A program made the position numbers and the translations under genes. From Bifidobacterium primatium (GTDB lineage Bacteria; Actinomycetota; Actinomycetes; Actinomycetales; Bifidobacteriaceae), in assembly GCF_002802875.1 (NCBI RefSeq), contig NZ_PEBI01000001.1, positions 87,830 to 151,829 on the forward strand: a stretch of DNA of 64,000 nt. Reading direction: 5' to 3'. This document shows positions 8,090-20,865 of the stretch, piece after piece. The notes beneath the pieces were generated by a model that did not search any database, had not been told where the DNA came from, and saw only the letters and a list, made by a program, of their open reading frames with translations. Each line of letters starts with the position of its first letter. The first letter of the stretch is position 1.

Positions 8090-8650
8090 ATGGATGATCG
8101 ACAGGCGACGGACCGAATCATGACGACGGACGATGCGTCGTCCGACCATATGATGGTTCGCCATGCGATGTTGGATGACCTTGATGCGATCGCCGCCGTG
8201 GAGGCGGCGTGCTTCCCGCCGGCCGAGGCCGCATCGCGCGAGGATTTCCGTCGTCGCCTGAAGGCGTATCCGAATCATTTCTGGCTGATGTTCGCCGACG
8301 ACGACAACGGCAACGATGGCTCGTTGATCAGCTTCGTCAACGGCATGACGACGGACGAACGCGACCTTGCCGACGAGATGTATGAGGATGCGTCGATGCA
8401 TGACGAGAACGGTGCCTGGCAGATGGTCTTCGGTGTGAACACGATGCCGGAGTATCGCCGGCACGGGTACGCCTCCGCGGTACTGCGCCAAGTGATTGCC
8501 GATGCGCGCGAGCAGGGTCGCGCCGGAGTGGTGCTGACGTGCAAGACGGAGAAGATTCCGTTCTATGCACGGCTCGGCTTCGTGGACGAAGGTGTATCCG
8601 ATTCCACGCATGGCGGCGTGGTCTGGCATCAGATGCGCATCACGTTCTGA
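8090..8650 (+). CDS. GNAT-family N-acetyltransferase
   Basis: This 186-residue single-domain acetyl-CoA-dependent acetyltransferase has GNAT motif A in VNTMPEYRRHGYASAVL and a C-terminal FYARLGFVDEG (motif B). The overall pattern (VEAACFPPAEAASRE at the front) resembles the arylalkylamine-N-acetyltransferase-like branch. The acceptor substrate is unknown. I choose the ATG at 8090, ten bases after GGGAGGA; the in-frame ATG at 8081 touches the ribosome-binding site. The next gene starts 74 bp downstream on the same strand, so they may be cotranscribed. Confidence 0.82.
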   Translation: MDDRQATDRIMTTDDASSDHMMVRHAMLDDLDAIAAVEAACFPPAEAASREDFRRRLKAYPNHFWLMFADDDNGNDGSLISFVNGMTTDERDLADEMYEDASMHDENGAWQMVFGVNTMPEYRRHGYASAVLRQVIADAREQGRAGVVLTCKTEKIPFYARLGFVDEGVSDSTHGGVVWHQMRITF

Positions 8651-8724
8651 AAGTCATATTATAAAGGTCGCGTTCCCGGCATCACTTTTGGAAATCGCTT
8701 TTCGAAGACAAGGAAGGAATCATC

Positions 8725-9369
8725 ATGGAGATCACGAAGGCGCTGACGAAGCTGAACGGCAATCCCCGCCGGCCGGTGTTCGTGCTGCTGCACGGCTGGG
8801 GTTCGAACGAATATGATCTGCCGGACCTGCTGCGCTTCTGCGCGCCGGACGCGGACTACGCGTCGCTACGTGCGCCGATCGACTACGGCATGGGCTACAC
8901 GTGGTTCGGCACCTGGGACCATGAGGGCGTACCGGTCGGCGCATCGCTGGACGAGCAGGCGCTTGAGGCTGCCGAGGCGGTGGACCGCTGGGTTAAGGCG
9001 AACATTCCCGCCGACCGCGACGTGGTGACGATGGGCTTCTCGCAGGGAGGGCTGCTGGCCGGGCATCTGCTGCGTGTGAACCCTGAACGCTACCGGGCGG
9101 CGGTGTGCTTCTCGGGCTGGCTGGCGCCGGGCGCCGTGGCCGGCGACGAGAAGCTGAAGGAGACCACTCCCCCGGTGTTCTATGGCCATGGCGCCGCCGA
9201 CACCATCTTCCCGAAGGAGGAGGTGGCGGCGATGGCCGCGTTCTGGAAGGAGCATGGCACGCTGACCGAGAAGGCGTATCCGGGCATGGCGCACAGCATC
9301 AACATGCCCGAGATGCGTGACGTGGCCGCGTTCCTGCAGGGCATCGGCGCCGCCGGCCCGATGTTCTAG
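8725..9369 (+). CDS. Alpha/beta hydrolase (carboxylesterase/phospholipase type)
   Basis: This 214-residue cytosolic serine hydrolase resembles the bacterial carboxylesterase/lysophospholipase (YpfH, abhydrolase_2) group. The oxyanion segment is VLLHGWGSNE; the triad is visible as Ser106 in GFSQGG, Asp159 in GHGAADTIFP and His190 in GMAHS. Length is typical. A GGAAGGAA site precedes ATG. It follows the GNAT gene at 74 bp and faces proC convergently with 53 bp between stops. The natural ester substrate is unknown. Confidence 0.85.
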   Translation: MEITKALTKLNGNPRRPVFVLLHGWGSNEYDLPDLLRFCAPDADYASLRAPIDYGMGYTWFGTWDHEGVPVGASLDEQALEAAEAVDRWVKANIPADRDVVTMGFSQGGLLAGHLLRVNPERYRAAVCFSGWLAPGAVAGDEKLKETTPPVFYGHGAADTIFPKEEVAAMAAFWKEHGTLTEKAYPGMAHSINMPEMRDVAAFLQGIGAAGPMF

Positions 9370-9422
9370 GGTTCCGGGACATCAGCCCGGAGCCCTGCCC
9401 CTCAGCCCAGCGTCCTGCAGCT

Positions 9423-10217
9423 CTACAGTTCGCGGGAACGCCGGGCTGCGGCGGAGACGGCCTTCATCACGGTGCCGCGGAAGCCGGCCTCCTCGAGCAC
9501 GGCGTATCCGGCGATGGTGGTGCCGGCCGGTGAGGTGACCATGTCCTTGGCTGCGGCGGGCGTCATGTTCTTGTCGAGGATGAGCTTGGCCTCGCCCAGG
9601 CATGTCTGTGCGGCCAGACGGTAGGCGGTGGCACGCGGCAGTCCCTCCTTGAGTCCGCCGTCGGCAAGCGCCTCGATGAACATGGCCACGAAGGCGGGGG
9701 CGCTGCCGGAAAGGCCGGTGACGGCGTCGAGCAGATGCTCGGGCACGAATTCGACGATGCCAAGCGATTCGAACAGCGTCTTGGCGAAGGCCTTCTCGTC
9801 GTCGGTGAAGTCGCTGTCGGAGTCGAGCGCGAACGCGCCGGCGCCGACGAGGGCCGGGGTGTTGGGCATGAGCCGCATGACGCGCGGGGTGCCGTCGACG
9901 GTCTCGCGCACGCGGTCGGCGGTCACGCCGGCCATGATGGACAGCACGGCCTTGCCGTCGAACGAGCCGGCCTTTGCGGCCATGGCGGCGAACATCTGCG
10001 GTTTGACGGCGAGCAGCACCATGTCGCTGGCGGCGACCACGTCCTTCTCGCTGGCGGCCGTGTTGAGCCCCAGTTCCTTCGCGTACGCGTTCTTGTCGGC
10101 GTTGGGGTCGTAGATGGTCACGTCCCCCGGCGCGACGACGCCGTGTTCGATGGCGCCGCCGATGATCGCGCCGCCCATGTTGCCGAATCCGATTACGCCG
10201 ATGTGCTTTCCTGCCAT
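9423..10217 (-). CDS. proC: Pyrroline-5-carboxylate reductase
   Basis: ProC reduces 1-pyrroline-5-carboxylate to proline with NAD(P)H, the last step of proline synthesis. Seen: the N-terminal Rossmann motif GVIGFGNMGGAIIGG, the LAVKP segment, and the C-terminal family signature around DAVTGLSGSAPAF, with the conserved SPAGTT block near the end. Length 264 is normal. AAGGAAAGG precedes the ATG. The gene stands alone on the minus strand, 234 bp after the ABC gene. Confidence 0.95.
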   Translation of the reverse strand: MAGKHIGVIGFGNMGGAIIGGAIEHGVVAPGDVTIYDPNADKNAYAKELGLNTAASEKDVVAASDMVLLAVKPQMFAAMAAKAGSFDGKAVLSIMAGVTADRVRETVDGTPRVMRLMPNTPALVGAGAFALDSDSDFTDDEKAFAKTLFESLGIVEFVPEHLLDAVTGLSGSAPAFVAMFIEALADGGLKEGLPRATAYRLAAQTCLGEAKLILDKNMTPAAAKDMVTSPAGTTIAGYAVLEEAGFRGTVMKAVSAAARRSREL

Positions 10218-10344
10218 CCTATGGTCCTTTCCTTGTGCGTCGGGCGGACGCGACGGCGATACCCGACCGTGTCATCCGACGGCGGCATCCATATGATGCC
10301 CGCCTTCCGATGTTCGTCATCATCGTCCGTCATCATCCGCCCTG

Positions 10345-10362
10345 ACTAGAACGCAGTCTAGT
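10345..10362. promoter_or_regulatory. Palindrome ACTAGA-N6-TCTAGT upstream of proC
   Basis: A perfect 6+6 inverted repeat lies 128 bp upstream of the proC start. TATATT, a possible -10, is just upstream on the minus strand. The symmetry and size suit a dimeric repressor such as a TetR-type protein, but no regulator gene is adjacent. It could equally serve the region after the ABC gene. Confidence 0.25.
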
Positions 10363-10451
10363 TTTGCAATATATCGTGCATGCAACGCCGATGAAAACCG
10401 ACGTTACCGACGTGACATCGCCACATACACGCCATCATCATGCATACGTCG

Positions 10452-13313
10452 TCATTCCGTACGCAATGCGGTGGCCGGGTCCTGCCTCGCCGCCTTCTTC
10501 GACGGGATGAGACCGCCGATGAGCGTCAATACGACGCTGAGCACCACGAGGATGACGCCGCCGCCCACGGGCAGTACGGCGTTGACGTCGTTGTTGCCGA
10601 TGAGATGATGCAGCAGCTGGTTGCCGGGGATGAGCAGCAGCAGGGTGACGCCGATGCCGATGAGTCCGGCCAGCAGGCCGATGATGCCGGTCTCGGCGTT
10701 GAACACCTGGGAGATGTTGCGTTTCGAGGCGCCCATGGCGCGTAGGATGCCGATCTCCTTGGTGCGTTCGAGCACGGAGATGTACGTGATGATGCCGATC
10801 ATGATGGACGACACGATGAGCGAGACGCTGACGAACGCCATCAGCACGTAGGAGATGACGTTGATGATCGTGGTCACGGAATTCATCATCAGGCCGACGT
10901 AGTCGTTGTAGACGATCTTGTCGGCCTTCTTGACGCCGTCGTTGTAGTGGCTGATGGCATCGCCGACGGCGTTCTTGTCGTCGAAGCTGTCGGTGTAGAT
11001 GCTGATGGCGGTCGGCGCGTCGCGACCGACGACGCCGAACGCGGCGAGGTTGTCGTCGTAGTTGCCGCTGGAGACGTACTGGTCGTAGATCTTCACGAGC
11101 GTGGAAGTGGGCGCGGCGGCGATGTACGCGTCGAACTGATCGGCGAGCTGCTGTTCGCTCATCGTGCCCATGGCGGCGGACGCACCGGCGGCACCGGACG
11201 CGCCGGCAGTCCCGTATGCGGACGCGCCATTCGCGGAAGCCGCCGACCCGGCGGAGGCTCCGCTCGCCGAATCGCCGAGCATGGACCGTGCCATGGTCGC
11301 CTTGTCGCTGACGCCGAGGCCGGCGACGTAGGTCTTCGCGTCGGCGGCCTTCGCGTTATCGTCGGCGGGCGAGAACGCGAGGTCGTTGAGCACGTTCCTC
11401 TTCGGCGAGGCCTTCTGCGCCTTGACGATGGCGCTGTCGTTCGCGTAGTCGATGAGGTAGTTCGTCAGGTCGCGCGTGTAGCCGATGCCGGCGGCCAGCG
11501 GCGTGGTCTTGGAATCGGCGTGGGGTCGTACGACGCCCACGATCTTCAGTTTCATGGCCTTGTCGGCGAGTTTGGCGACCTCGTCCGCGTCATCGCCGAC
11601 GTAACGGTACGTGCCGTCGGCGTTCTTCACGTACTGGTCGGCGGCGGGCACGAGACGCAGCGTCTGGTCGAGGGCCTTGTCGTAGTCGATTCTGCCGGTG
11701 TCGGTCTTGACGTCCTTGCCGTCGTTGATCTTCGTCATCATGTCGTTGTAGTCGCTGGCCGGCAGCAGGCCGAGCTCGTAGAGCGTGGTGAGCGAGACCT
11801 TGTTGTTCTGGTCGAGCACGAGCACCACCTGGTCCCTGGCCTTGGGCCAGGAGCCTTTGACGACCTCGTAGTTGTCGGTGATGACCTTGCTGATGCGCTG
11901 GTTGTTTTTGGCGCCGGGCATGATCTCGTTGAACGAGTCGGGGGCGGTGTTCTCGTCGGTCTTGCCGGTGATCATCGACATCTGCGTGCGTTGGATGTCG
12001 GCCATGTTCTGCGACGACTGCGCGCCCAGCGACGCCATCTTCGACGACATGGCGGTGTCGCTGGACTTGCCGACGGTCACGCCGTCGGCGTTGACGAGCG
12101 TGCCCTTGGGGTCGCGGTCGTAGACGGAGAATTTGACGTCGTACGTGTATTGGATGCCGTTGGCGCCCACGTACTTGTGGATCTCGCTGTTCGGGTCGTC
12201 GAGGTATTTCTTGAATTTGCTGAGGTTGTTCTTGGTAATGGAGCTGGTGAGGCTCGTCACCTGTTTGATGCCGGAGTCGTCCGGATAGATGCCGTCGGTC
12301 TTCGCGGACGCGCTGCGGCCCTCCTCGGCGTCGGACATCTGCGATTTCATGATGCTCGACATGTCGAACGACTGCGACTGTATCTCTATCGGGTATGACG
12401 TCATCGTGTCGCGCTGGATGTTCGTGATGTACGTGTTCACGCCCGTCGAGATGGACAGGATCAGTGCGATGCCGATGATGCCGATGGAGCCGGCGAACGA
12501 GGTGAGGATGGTGCGCGCCTTCTTGGTGCCGAGGTTGTTGAAGCTCAGGGCGAGCGACGTGGCGAACGACATGGACGCACGGCCCATGGTCCTGTGAACG
12601 GCGGGCTTGGCGGCGGCGTCGGATTCGGGCTCGGGCTCGAACGGGTCGGAGTCGCTGCGGATGGTGCCGTCGCGCAGCTCCACGATGCGGGTGGCGTATT
12701 GTTCGGCGAGTTCGGGATTGTGGGTGACCATGACGACGAGGCGGTCGCGGGCCACGTCGCGCAGCAGGTCCATGATCTGCACGGACGTGTCGGAGTCGAG
12801 CGCGCCGGTGGGTTCGTCGGCCAGGACGATGCTGGGGTTGTTCACGAGGGCTCGGGCGATGGCCACACGCTGCATCTGGCCGCCGGAAAGCTGGTTGGGG
12901 CGCTTGTCCACGTGGTCGCCGAGGCCGACCTGTTCGAGCGCCTTGCGGGCTCGTTCGCGACGTTCGGACTTGGGGATGCCGGATATGGTGAGCGCCAGCT
13001 CCACGTTGGACAGGATGCTCTGGTGCGGGATGAGGTTGTAGCTTTGGAAGACGAAGCCGATGGTGTGGTTGCGGTAGGAGTCCCAGTCGCGGTCCTTGTA
13101 CCGTTTGGTGGAGATGCCGTTGATGACGAGGTCGCCGCTGTCGTAGCGGTCGAGACCGCCGATGATGTTGAGCAGCGTGGTCTTGCCCGAGCCGGAGGGG
13201 CCGAGGATGGCCACGAATTCGCTGTCGCGAAGGTTCAGGCTCACGTCGTCGAGCGCCTTTTGGATGAAATCGCCGGTCTTGTATTGTTTGGAGATCGATG
13301 TGATCTGCAGCAT
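10452..13313 (-). CDS. MacB-like ABC transporter: ATPase fused to FtsX-type permease
   Basis: This 953-residue fusion has an N-terminal MacB/LolD-type ATPase (Walker A GPSGSGKT 38-45, signature LSGGQ 142-146, Walker [13 protein letters not shown] from about 162). It is followed by a transmembrane segment near residue 280, a large extracytoplasmic domain, and a C-terminal FtsX domain with three membrane helices. Such proteins act by mechanotransmission in peptide, lipid or antibiotic export. A low-complexity Ala/Ser/Gly stretch lies at about residues 676-714, late in the extracellular domain. The ATG at 13311-13313 has an AGGGAGA site; the 14-codon extension upstream is not family-like. DedA and the GTPase gene lie upstream on the same strand. 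Cargo unknown. Confidence 0.88.
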   Translation of the reverse strand: MLQITSISKQYKTGDFIQKALDDVSLNLRDSEFVAILGPSGSGKTTLLNIIGGLDRYDSGDLVINGISTKRYKDRDWDSYRNHTIGFVFQSYNLIPHQSILSNVELALTISGIPKSERRERARKALEQVGLGDHVDKRPNQLSGGQMQRVAIARALVNNPSIVLADEPTGALDSDTSVQIMDLLRDVARDRLVVMVTHNPELAEQYATRIVELRDGTIRSDSDPFEPEPESDAAAKPAVHRTMGRASMSFATSLALSFNNLGTKKARTILTSFAGSIGIIGIALILSISTGVNTYITNIQRDTMTSYPIEIQSQSFDMSSIMKSQMSDAEEGRSASAKTDGIYPDDSGIKQVTSLTSSITKNNLSKFKKYLDDPNSEIHKYVGANGIQYTYDVKFSVYDRDPKGTLVNADGVTVGKSSDTAMSSKMASLGAQSSQNMADIQRTQMSMITGKTDENTAPDSFNEIMPGAKNNQRISKVITDNYEVVKGSWPKARDQVVLVLDQNNKVSLTTLYELGLLPASDYNDMMTKINDGKDVKTDTGRIDYDKALDQTLRLVPAADQYVKNADGTYRYVGDDADEVAKLADKAMKLKIVGVVRPHADSKTTPLAAGIGYTRDLTNYLIDYANDSAIVKAQKASPKRNVLNDLAFSPADDNAKAADAKTYVAGLGVSDKATMARSMLGDSASGASAGSAASANGASAYGTAGASGAAGASAAMGTMSEQQLADQFDAYIAAAPTSTLVKIYDQYVSSGNYDDNLAAFGVVGRDAPTAISIYTDSFDDKNAVGDAISHYNDGVKKADKIVYNDYVGLMMNSVTTIINVISYVLMAFVSVSLIVSSIMIGIITYISVLERTKEIGILRAMGASKRNISQVFNAETGIIGLLAGLIGIGVTLLLLIPGNQLLHHLIGNNDVNAVLPVGGGVILVVLSVVLTLIGGLIPSKKAARQDPATALRTE

Positions 13314-13415
13314 GCCCCGTCTCCCTTGGTTGTCGATACGTGAGAACCGTATCATACTTCGACGCGGCGGGGAGACGGTTTCGTTTTCCGGATGAACGGG
13401 TCGGCGGTGATGCTT

Positions 13416-14075
13416 CTACTCGGCGTGGGCTGCGGCGCTCGTGCCGCGCGAGGCGAGCCAGGAGCGCACGCCCTTGACGATCAATGGCAGCACGGAGATG
13501 AACACGATGATGATGCAGGTGGCGTCGATGTTGTTGGCAATGAGCGAGACGCGGCCGAGCTGGTGGCCGGCGACCGGAACGATGATGCCCCAGGCGAGCG
13601 CGCCGACGAGGTTCGCGGAGATGAACCTGCGGTGGCTGTAATGGGTCAGGCCCACGGCGAACGGGACGAACGTGCGCAGGATGGGCACGAAGCGGGCGAG
13701 GATGATGGCCTTGTATCCGTAGTGGTCGAAGAACGCGCGGGCTCGGGCGAGACGTTCGGCGTTCCTGCCGGTCGTCCATGAGCGGAGCAGCCGGCTGTTG
13801 CCGCCGAATTTGCCGAGCTCGTAGCCCACCTGGTCGCCGACGAACGCGCAGATGCCGACGACGAGGCAGATGACCCACAATGGGGTGGCGGCGAGTGGCG
13901 AACCGGGAAGCGCCATGGCCGCGGAGACCATGCCGAGCAGGAAGACCAGCGAGTCGCCGGGCAGGAAGAATCCGATGAGCAGGCCGGATTCGGCGAAGAC
14001 GATGAGTGCGGAGACGGCCAGGGCCCATGGTCCGGCCGCACCGATGATGAATTCGGGGCTGAGAAACTGTGGCAT
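13416..14075 (-). CDS. DedA family membrane protein
   Basis: This 219-residue polytopic protein is of the DedA/SNARE-associated (VTT) family. These proteins act in the cytoplasmic membrane and are linked to lipid-carrier flipping and membrane-potential homeostasis. Seen: the re-entrant-loop signatures AESGLLIGFFLPGDSLVF and GYKAIILARFVPILRTFVPF, with conserved Glu, Arg and Pro. Length is typical. The ATG at 14073-14075 has an AAGGA site; a longer reading frame upstream is unlike the family. It lies between the GTPase gene (95 bp) and the MacB-like gene (102 bp), all on the minus strand. Confidence 0.9.
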   Translation of the reverse strand: MPQFLSPEFIIGAAGPWALAVSALIVFAESGLLIGFFLPGDSLVFLLGMVSAAMALPGSPLAATPLWVICLVVGICAFVGDQVGYELGKFGGNSRLLRSWTTGRNAERLARARAFFDHYGYKAIILARFVPILRTFVPFAVGLTHYSHRRFISANLVGALAWGIIVPVAGHQLGRVSLIANNIDATCIIIVFISVLPLIVKGVRSWLASRGTSAAAHAE

Positions 14076-14170
14076 GACGATCCTTACGAAGAGATGAGGT
14101 CGGTCGCCGCGTGCCGCGGCGCCCGTTGTCCTCACCATGCCATCCGGTCTCTCAGAGAGCGCTAAGGGAA

Positions 14171-16132
14171 TTACTCCGTCTGCAGCGGCAGGTGCATGTG
14201 CGATTCGACGTCGTTCCATTTGACCGGGTATCCGGCGCCGTGCGCGCAGAACACCGAGTCGGGCGTGTTCTCCAGGTCGGATTCGGGGTCGTAGGCGGCC
14301 TCTTCGATGACCTCTTCGGCGTTGTGGCAGGGATGGTAGCCGCCGAACGTGCAGACGATGTGCCCCTGGCCGTGCGTGTAGGCGTTGACGCCCATGGCGT
14401 AGTCGCGCATTTCGGAGACGGGCGCGGCGCCTTCGAGCACGGCGTGATCGCCGTCGGTCTGCGGCTGGTCGAAGCTGCCGCTCATGCGCTGGATGTCGGC
14501 CATGGCGCGGCCGAGCATGTCCTGCGGCACTTCGAGGCGGAACCGGTACCAGGGTTCGAGCAGCCGGCAGTCGCCGCGTTCCCTGGCGCGCATGAGGCCC
14601 TGACGGATGGCGCGGTAGGTGGCCTGGCGGAAGTCGCCGCCTTCGGTGTGCTTGAGGTGGGCGCGGGCTGTCACGAGCGTGAGCCGCATGTCGGTGATGG
14701 GCGAGCCGGTGAGCACGCCGAGGTGCTCCTTCTCCTGAAGGTGGGTGAGGATGAGTCGCTGCCAGTTGCGGTCGAGCACGTCCTCACTGCATGTGGTGGC
14801 GTAGCTCAGTCCGCTGCCCTCGCCCGTCGGTTCGAGCAGGATGTGCGCCTCGGCGTAGTGGCGCAGCGGTTCGAAGTGGCCGACGCCCTCGATGGGCGCG
14901 GCGACGGTCTCCTTGTAGAGGATGGTACCGGGGCCGAATTGCACGTCGAGGCCGAACCTGTCGTGCATCATCTGCTGGATGATCTCCAACTGGACGGCGC
15001 CCATGAGCTGCAGGCGGATCTCCTGGAGTCGCTCGTCCCATACGACGTGCAGCAGCGGGTCCTCGTCGTCGAGCTCGCGCAGGGCGAGCAACGCCTTGTG
15101 GATGTCGTAGCCGCCGGGCAGCACGGTGTAGGTGAGCACCGGCTCGAGCACCGGCTCGCCGGCATCGGCTTCGAAGCCGAGTCCCTCGCCGGGGAATGTA
15201 CGGGTCAGACCGGTCGCGGCGCAGATGGTGCCGGCGGGGGCCGAATCGGCGAGCGTGAACTTCGCGCCGGAGTATATGCGCAGCTGGTCGGCCTTCTCGT
15301 GCCATGTCCCTTCCGAGGACATGCCGTCGCGTTCGTTCGTCAGCAGCGTTTTGACCGGCAGTTCGCCGCCGGTCACCTTCAGCCAGGTCAGTCGGTTGCC
15401 CTGCCTGTCGTGTGCGATGTTGAACACGCGTGCGCCGAATTCGGCCGGGTATTCGGGCCGGCGCGTGTACTTGGCCAGTCCGTCGAGCATACCGTCCACG
15501 CCGTCGAGCTTCAATGCCGAACCGAAGTAGCAGGGGAAGAGATGTCGTTCGGCGATCATGGCGCGAAGCCGGTCAGCGGAAATCACGCCGGCCTCGAGAT
15601 ACTCGTCCATGGCGGCCTCGTCGAGCATGGCCACGTCCTCGCGCTCCCCCGGCGCGGGCGCGCCGCCGAAGTCGATGCAGCCGTCGCCGAACCGACGCTG
15701 CAATTGGTCGAGCAGTGCGTCATGGTCGGCACCCACGGCGTCCATCTTGTTGACGAACACGAACGTCGGCACACGGTAGCGCTCGAGCAGCCTCCACAGG
15801 GTCTCGGTGTATCCCTGCACGCCGTCGCTGCCGCCGACCACGAGTATCGCGTAGTCGAGCACGCGCAGGGTTCGTTCCATCTCGGCGGAGAAGTCCACGT
15901 GGCCGGGGGTATCGAGCAGACTGATGCGCACATCATGGTATTCGATGACGGCCTGCTTGGAGAAGATGGTGATGCCGCGTCGTTTCTCCATGTCGTCGGT
16001 GTCGAGGAACGCGTCGCCGTGGTCCACGCGTCCCAGCGAACGGATGCCGCCGGAACGGTAGAGCATCGCTTCGGAAAGCGTGGTCTTGCCGGCGTCCACA
16101 TGCGCCAGAATACCCACAACGACCTGTTTCAT
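14171..16132 (-). CDS. TetM/EF-G-like translational GTPase (ribosomal-protection-protein family)
   Basis: This 653-residue translation factor has the TetM/EF-G layout. G1 is GILAHVDAGKTT, G2 lies in KRRGITIFS, G3 is DTPGHVDF, G4 is NKMD; domains II-V follow. Family members bind the ribosomal A-site region and, for TetM/TetO/TetW, release tetracycline. Its N-terminus departs clearly from the mobile tet genes, and the C-terminal HGAGYPVKWNDV block is typical of chromosomal paralogues annotated only as translation factor GTPases. So resistance is not asserted. The ATG at 16130-16132 follows a GAGGTG site. A 247-bp region with a long inverted repeat lies upstream. Confidence 0.85.
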   Translation of the reverse strand: MKQVVVGILAHVDAGKTTLSEAMLYRSGGIRSLGRVDHGDAFLDTDDMEKRRGITIFSKQAVIEYHDVRISLLDTPGHVDFSAEMERTLRVLDYAILVVGGSDGVQGYTETLWRLLERYRVPTFVFVNKMDAVGADHDALLDQLQRRFGDGCIDFGGAPAPGEREDVAMLDEAAMDEYLEAGVISADRLRAMIAERHLFPCYFGSALKLDGVDGMLDGLAKYTRRPEYPAEFGARVFNIAHDRQGNRLTWLKVTGGELPVKTLLTNERDGMSSEGTWHEKADQLRIYSGAKFTLADSAPAGTICAATGLTRTFPGEGLGFEADAGEPVLEPVLTYTVLPGGYDIHKALLALRELDDEDPLLHVVWDERLQEIRLQLMGAVQLEIIQQMMHDRFGLDVQFGPGTILYKETVAAPIEGVGHFEPLRHYAEAHILLEPTGEGSGLSYATTCSEDVLDRNWQRLILTHLQEKEHLGVLTGSPITDMRLTLVTARAHLKHTEGGDFRQATYRAIRQGLMRARERGDCRLLEPWYRFRLEVPQDMLGRAMADIQRMSGSFDQPQTDGDHAVLEGAAPVSEMRDYAMGVNAYTHGQGHIVCTFGGYHPCHNAEEVIEEAAYDPESDLENTPDSVFCAHGAGYPVKWNDVESHMHLPLQTE

Positions 16133-16230
16133 ACACACCTCGCCCACATGTTCGTATTGCTCACAACAGCATATACGCCTCTCCGCCCGTAAGCCGCACC
16201 GAACAATACCGCCGGAGAGGACGAAAACGT

Positions 16231-16366
16231 GAGTTGTGAGGCTTTGTTTTCCGAATCGGCCGATAATGCCGTCAGCGGTCGTTCCCAAATCGGCGGAATT
16301 CCGCCATTTCAAGAAAGCGCTTCTACCGCGTTGACCACCGATTCCTGGGGCGAAGCCTCACAACTC
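16231..16366. repeat. MITE-like imperfect palindrome with 14-bp perfect terminal inverted repeats
   Basis: GAGTTGTGAGGCTT (16231-16244) is repeated exactly, inverted, at 16353-16366. Further inside, GAATCGG recurs inverted, and the centre holds the 14-bp palindrome GGCGGAATTCCGCC. The element fills most of the 247-bp space between the GTPase and amidohydrolase genes. No ORF of note lies inside. It could be a miniature mobile element or a long transcript hairpin. Confidence 0.6.
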
Positions 16367-16379
16367 GCATTTGCACTTG

Positions 16380-17210
16380 TCACAGCCCCAGAATCCTGGC
16401 GGCGGTGTCGTGGAGCACCTTGCGTTCCTCCGTCTCGTCGAGGTGCCAGTCCCGGATGTTCCGCACGCCCTGGGCGATGGGGCCCAGCGGGAACGAGGAG
16501 CCGAACAGCACCTGGTCGGGGATCATGCGTTCGGCGGCCTGCCTCAGCTCCGGGGCCGCGTTGCCGCGCGTGCCCTCGAAGTCGGCGAGCAGGTAGAGGT
16601 TGGTGTTCATGAAGGCGATGGGCACCATTTCGGCCACCCATGGCCAGCCGGCATGCGAGGCGATGAACGTGAGGTTCGGGAATTCGCGCACCACGTGATG
16701 GATCTGCCGCGGGATGGTGTTGTCGATGAGGTCGCTGGCGAAGGCGCTGACCGTCGCCATGACGGGCAGGCCAAGCTGCTGCAATCGTTCGTAGATGGGT
16801 AGGATACGCTCGTCGTCGAAGCGCACGTCGTTGCCGCCCAGCGGTTCGATGGAGACGCCCTTGGCGCCTCGCTCCACGACATCCCGCTCGATGACGTCCA
16901 GCGCCTCGTCGGGCTTCGCCACGTCGAGGAACGGAAAGACGAGGAACCGGTCCGGATCGTTCGCGGCGTAGTCGAACAGTTCGGCGTTGGTCGTGTCGTA
17001 GACCTTGCGTCCCGGAAGCACGGCCTTGACGATGTTCGCCTCGTCGAGTTCGCGCTTCAGGGATTCGTAGCTGCGGTCGGTCGCTGCGGCGGTGATGTCG
17101 TAGCCGAATCCGGAGAAGAACCGGTGCACCATCGCGTCGGAGAATCCACTGTCGTAATGCCTGCTGAACGGTCGCAGACGGAAATCGATGACGGGCTGCG
17201 CTTCGGTCAT
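16380..17210 (-). CDS. Amidohydrolase-2 family TIM-barrel protein with altered metal motif
   Basis: This 276-residue protein resembles the amidohydrolase_2 family (ACMSD/gamma-resorcylate decarboxylase relatives): PFLDVAKPDEALD and SHAGWPWVAEM, a GSSFP strand near the end, and the C-terminal helix ending in AARILGL. The usual N-terminal HxH metal ligands are replaced by RLR in VIDFRLRPF (residues 7-15), and the late aspartate of GSDFP is Ser. Metal binding may therefore be reduced or absent. The reaction is unknown. GGAAGGGGAGGGG precedes the ATG. It is a single gene between ileS and the GTPase gene. Confidence 0.75.
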   Translation of the reverse strand: MTEAQPVIDFRLRPFSRHYDSGFSDAMVHRFFSGFGYDITAAATDRSYESLKRELDEANIVKAVLPGRKVYDTTNAELFDYAANDPDRFLVFPFLDVAKPDEALDVIERDVVERGAKGVSIEPLGGNDVRFDDERILPIYERLQQLGLPVMATVSAFASDLIDNTIPRQIHHVVREFPNLTFIASHAGWPWVAEMVPIAFMNTNLYLLADFEGTRGNAAPELRQAAERMIPDQVLFGSSFPLGPIAQGVRNIRDWHLDETEERKVLHDTAARILGL

Positions 17211-17421
17211 GCCCCTCCCCTTCCATGAGTCTTATGCGGTCGGGGAAGATTCTAGGCGTTGCTGCTGCGACGGCGCCGCATGCAGCCCGATTGCCGATAT
17301 ATGTATTACTGATGGCCCGTTAGCGGCGGCCGTCATATTGCGACTCCGCCGTATGCGACCGTCGTCAGGCATTGTCGCCGGACACCCGTTCTGCCGGCCG
17401 ATCATTATCTTCGATATGAGA

Positions 17422-17465
17422 GAGGGGTCGTGCGATCCGTATGGCGGCGGATTGCACGACCCCTC
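17422..17465 (-). terminator. Terminator downstream of ileS
   Basis: A perfect 12-bp stem (GAGGGGTCGTGC and its complement, 20-nt loop) lies about 80 bases past the ileS stop. The rest of the 335-bp gap 17211-17545 shows only short GGCC-rich inverted repeats and nothing coding. Confidence 0.6.
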
Positions 17466-17545
17466 CTGCGCTTCGACCGGCTTATCGACTCATCGGCCTA
17501 TCGGCCGGTCTGTCGACTCGTCGGTCATCTGCCTATTCGGACGAA

Positions 17546-20857
<3,312 letters not shown>

Positions 20858-20865
20858 CGCTATCT

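Noticed and set aside
14171-16132. Acquired tetracycline-resistance gene tet(W) or tet(M)
   Set aside because: The N-terminal region departs strongly from those proteins, and there is no transposon context. Only family membership is supported.
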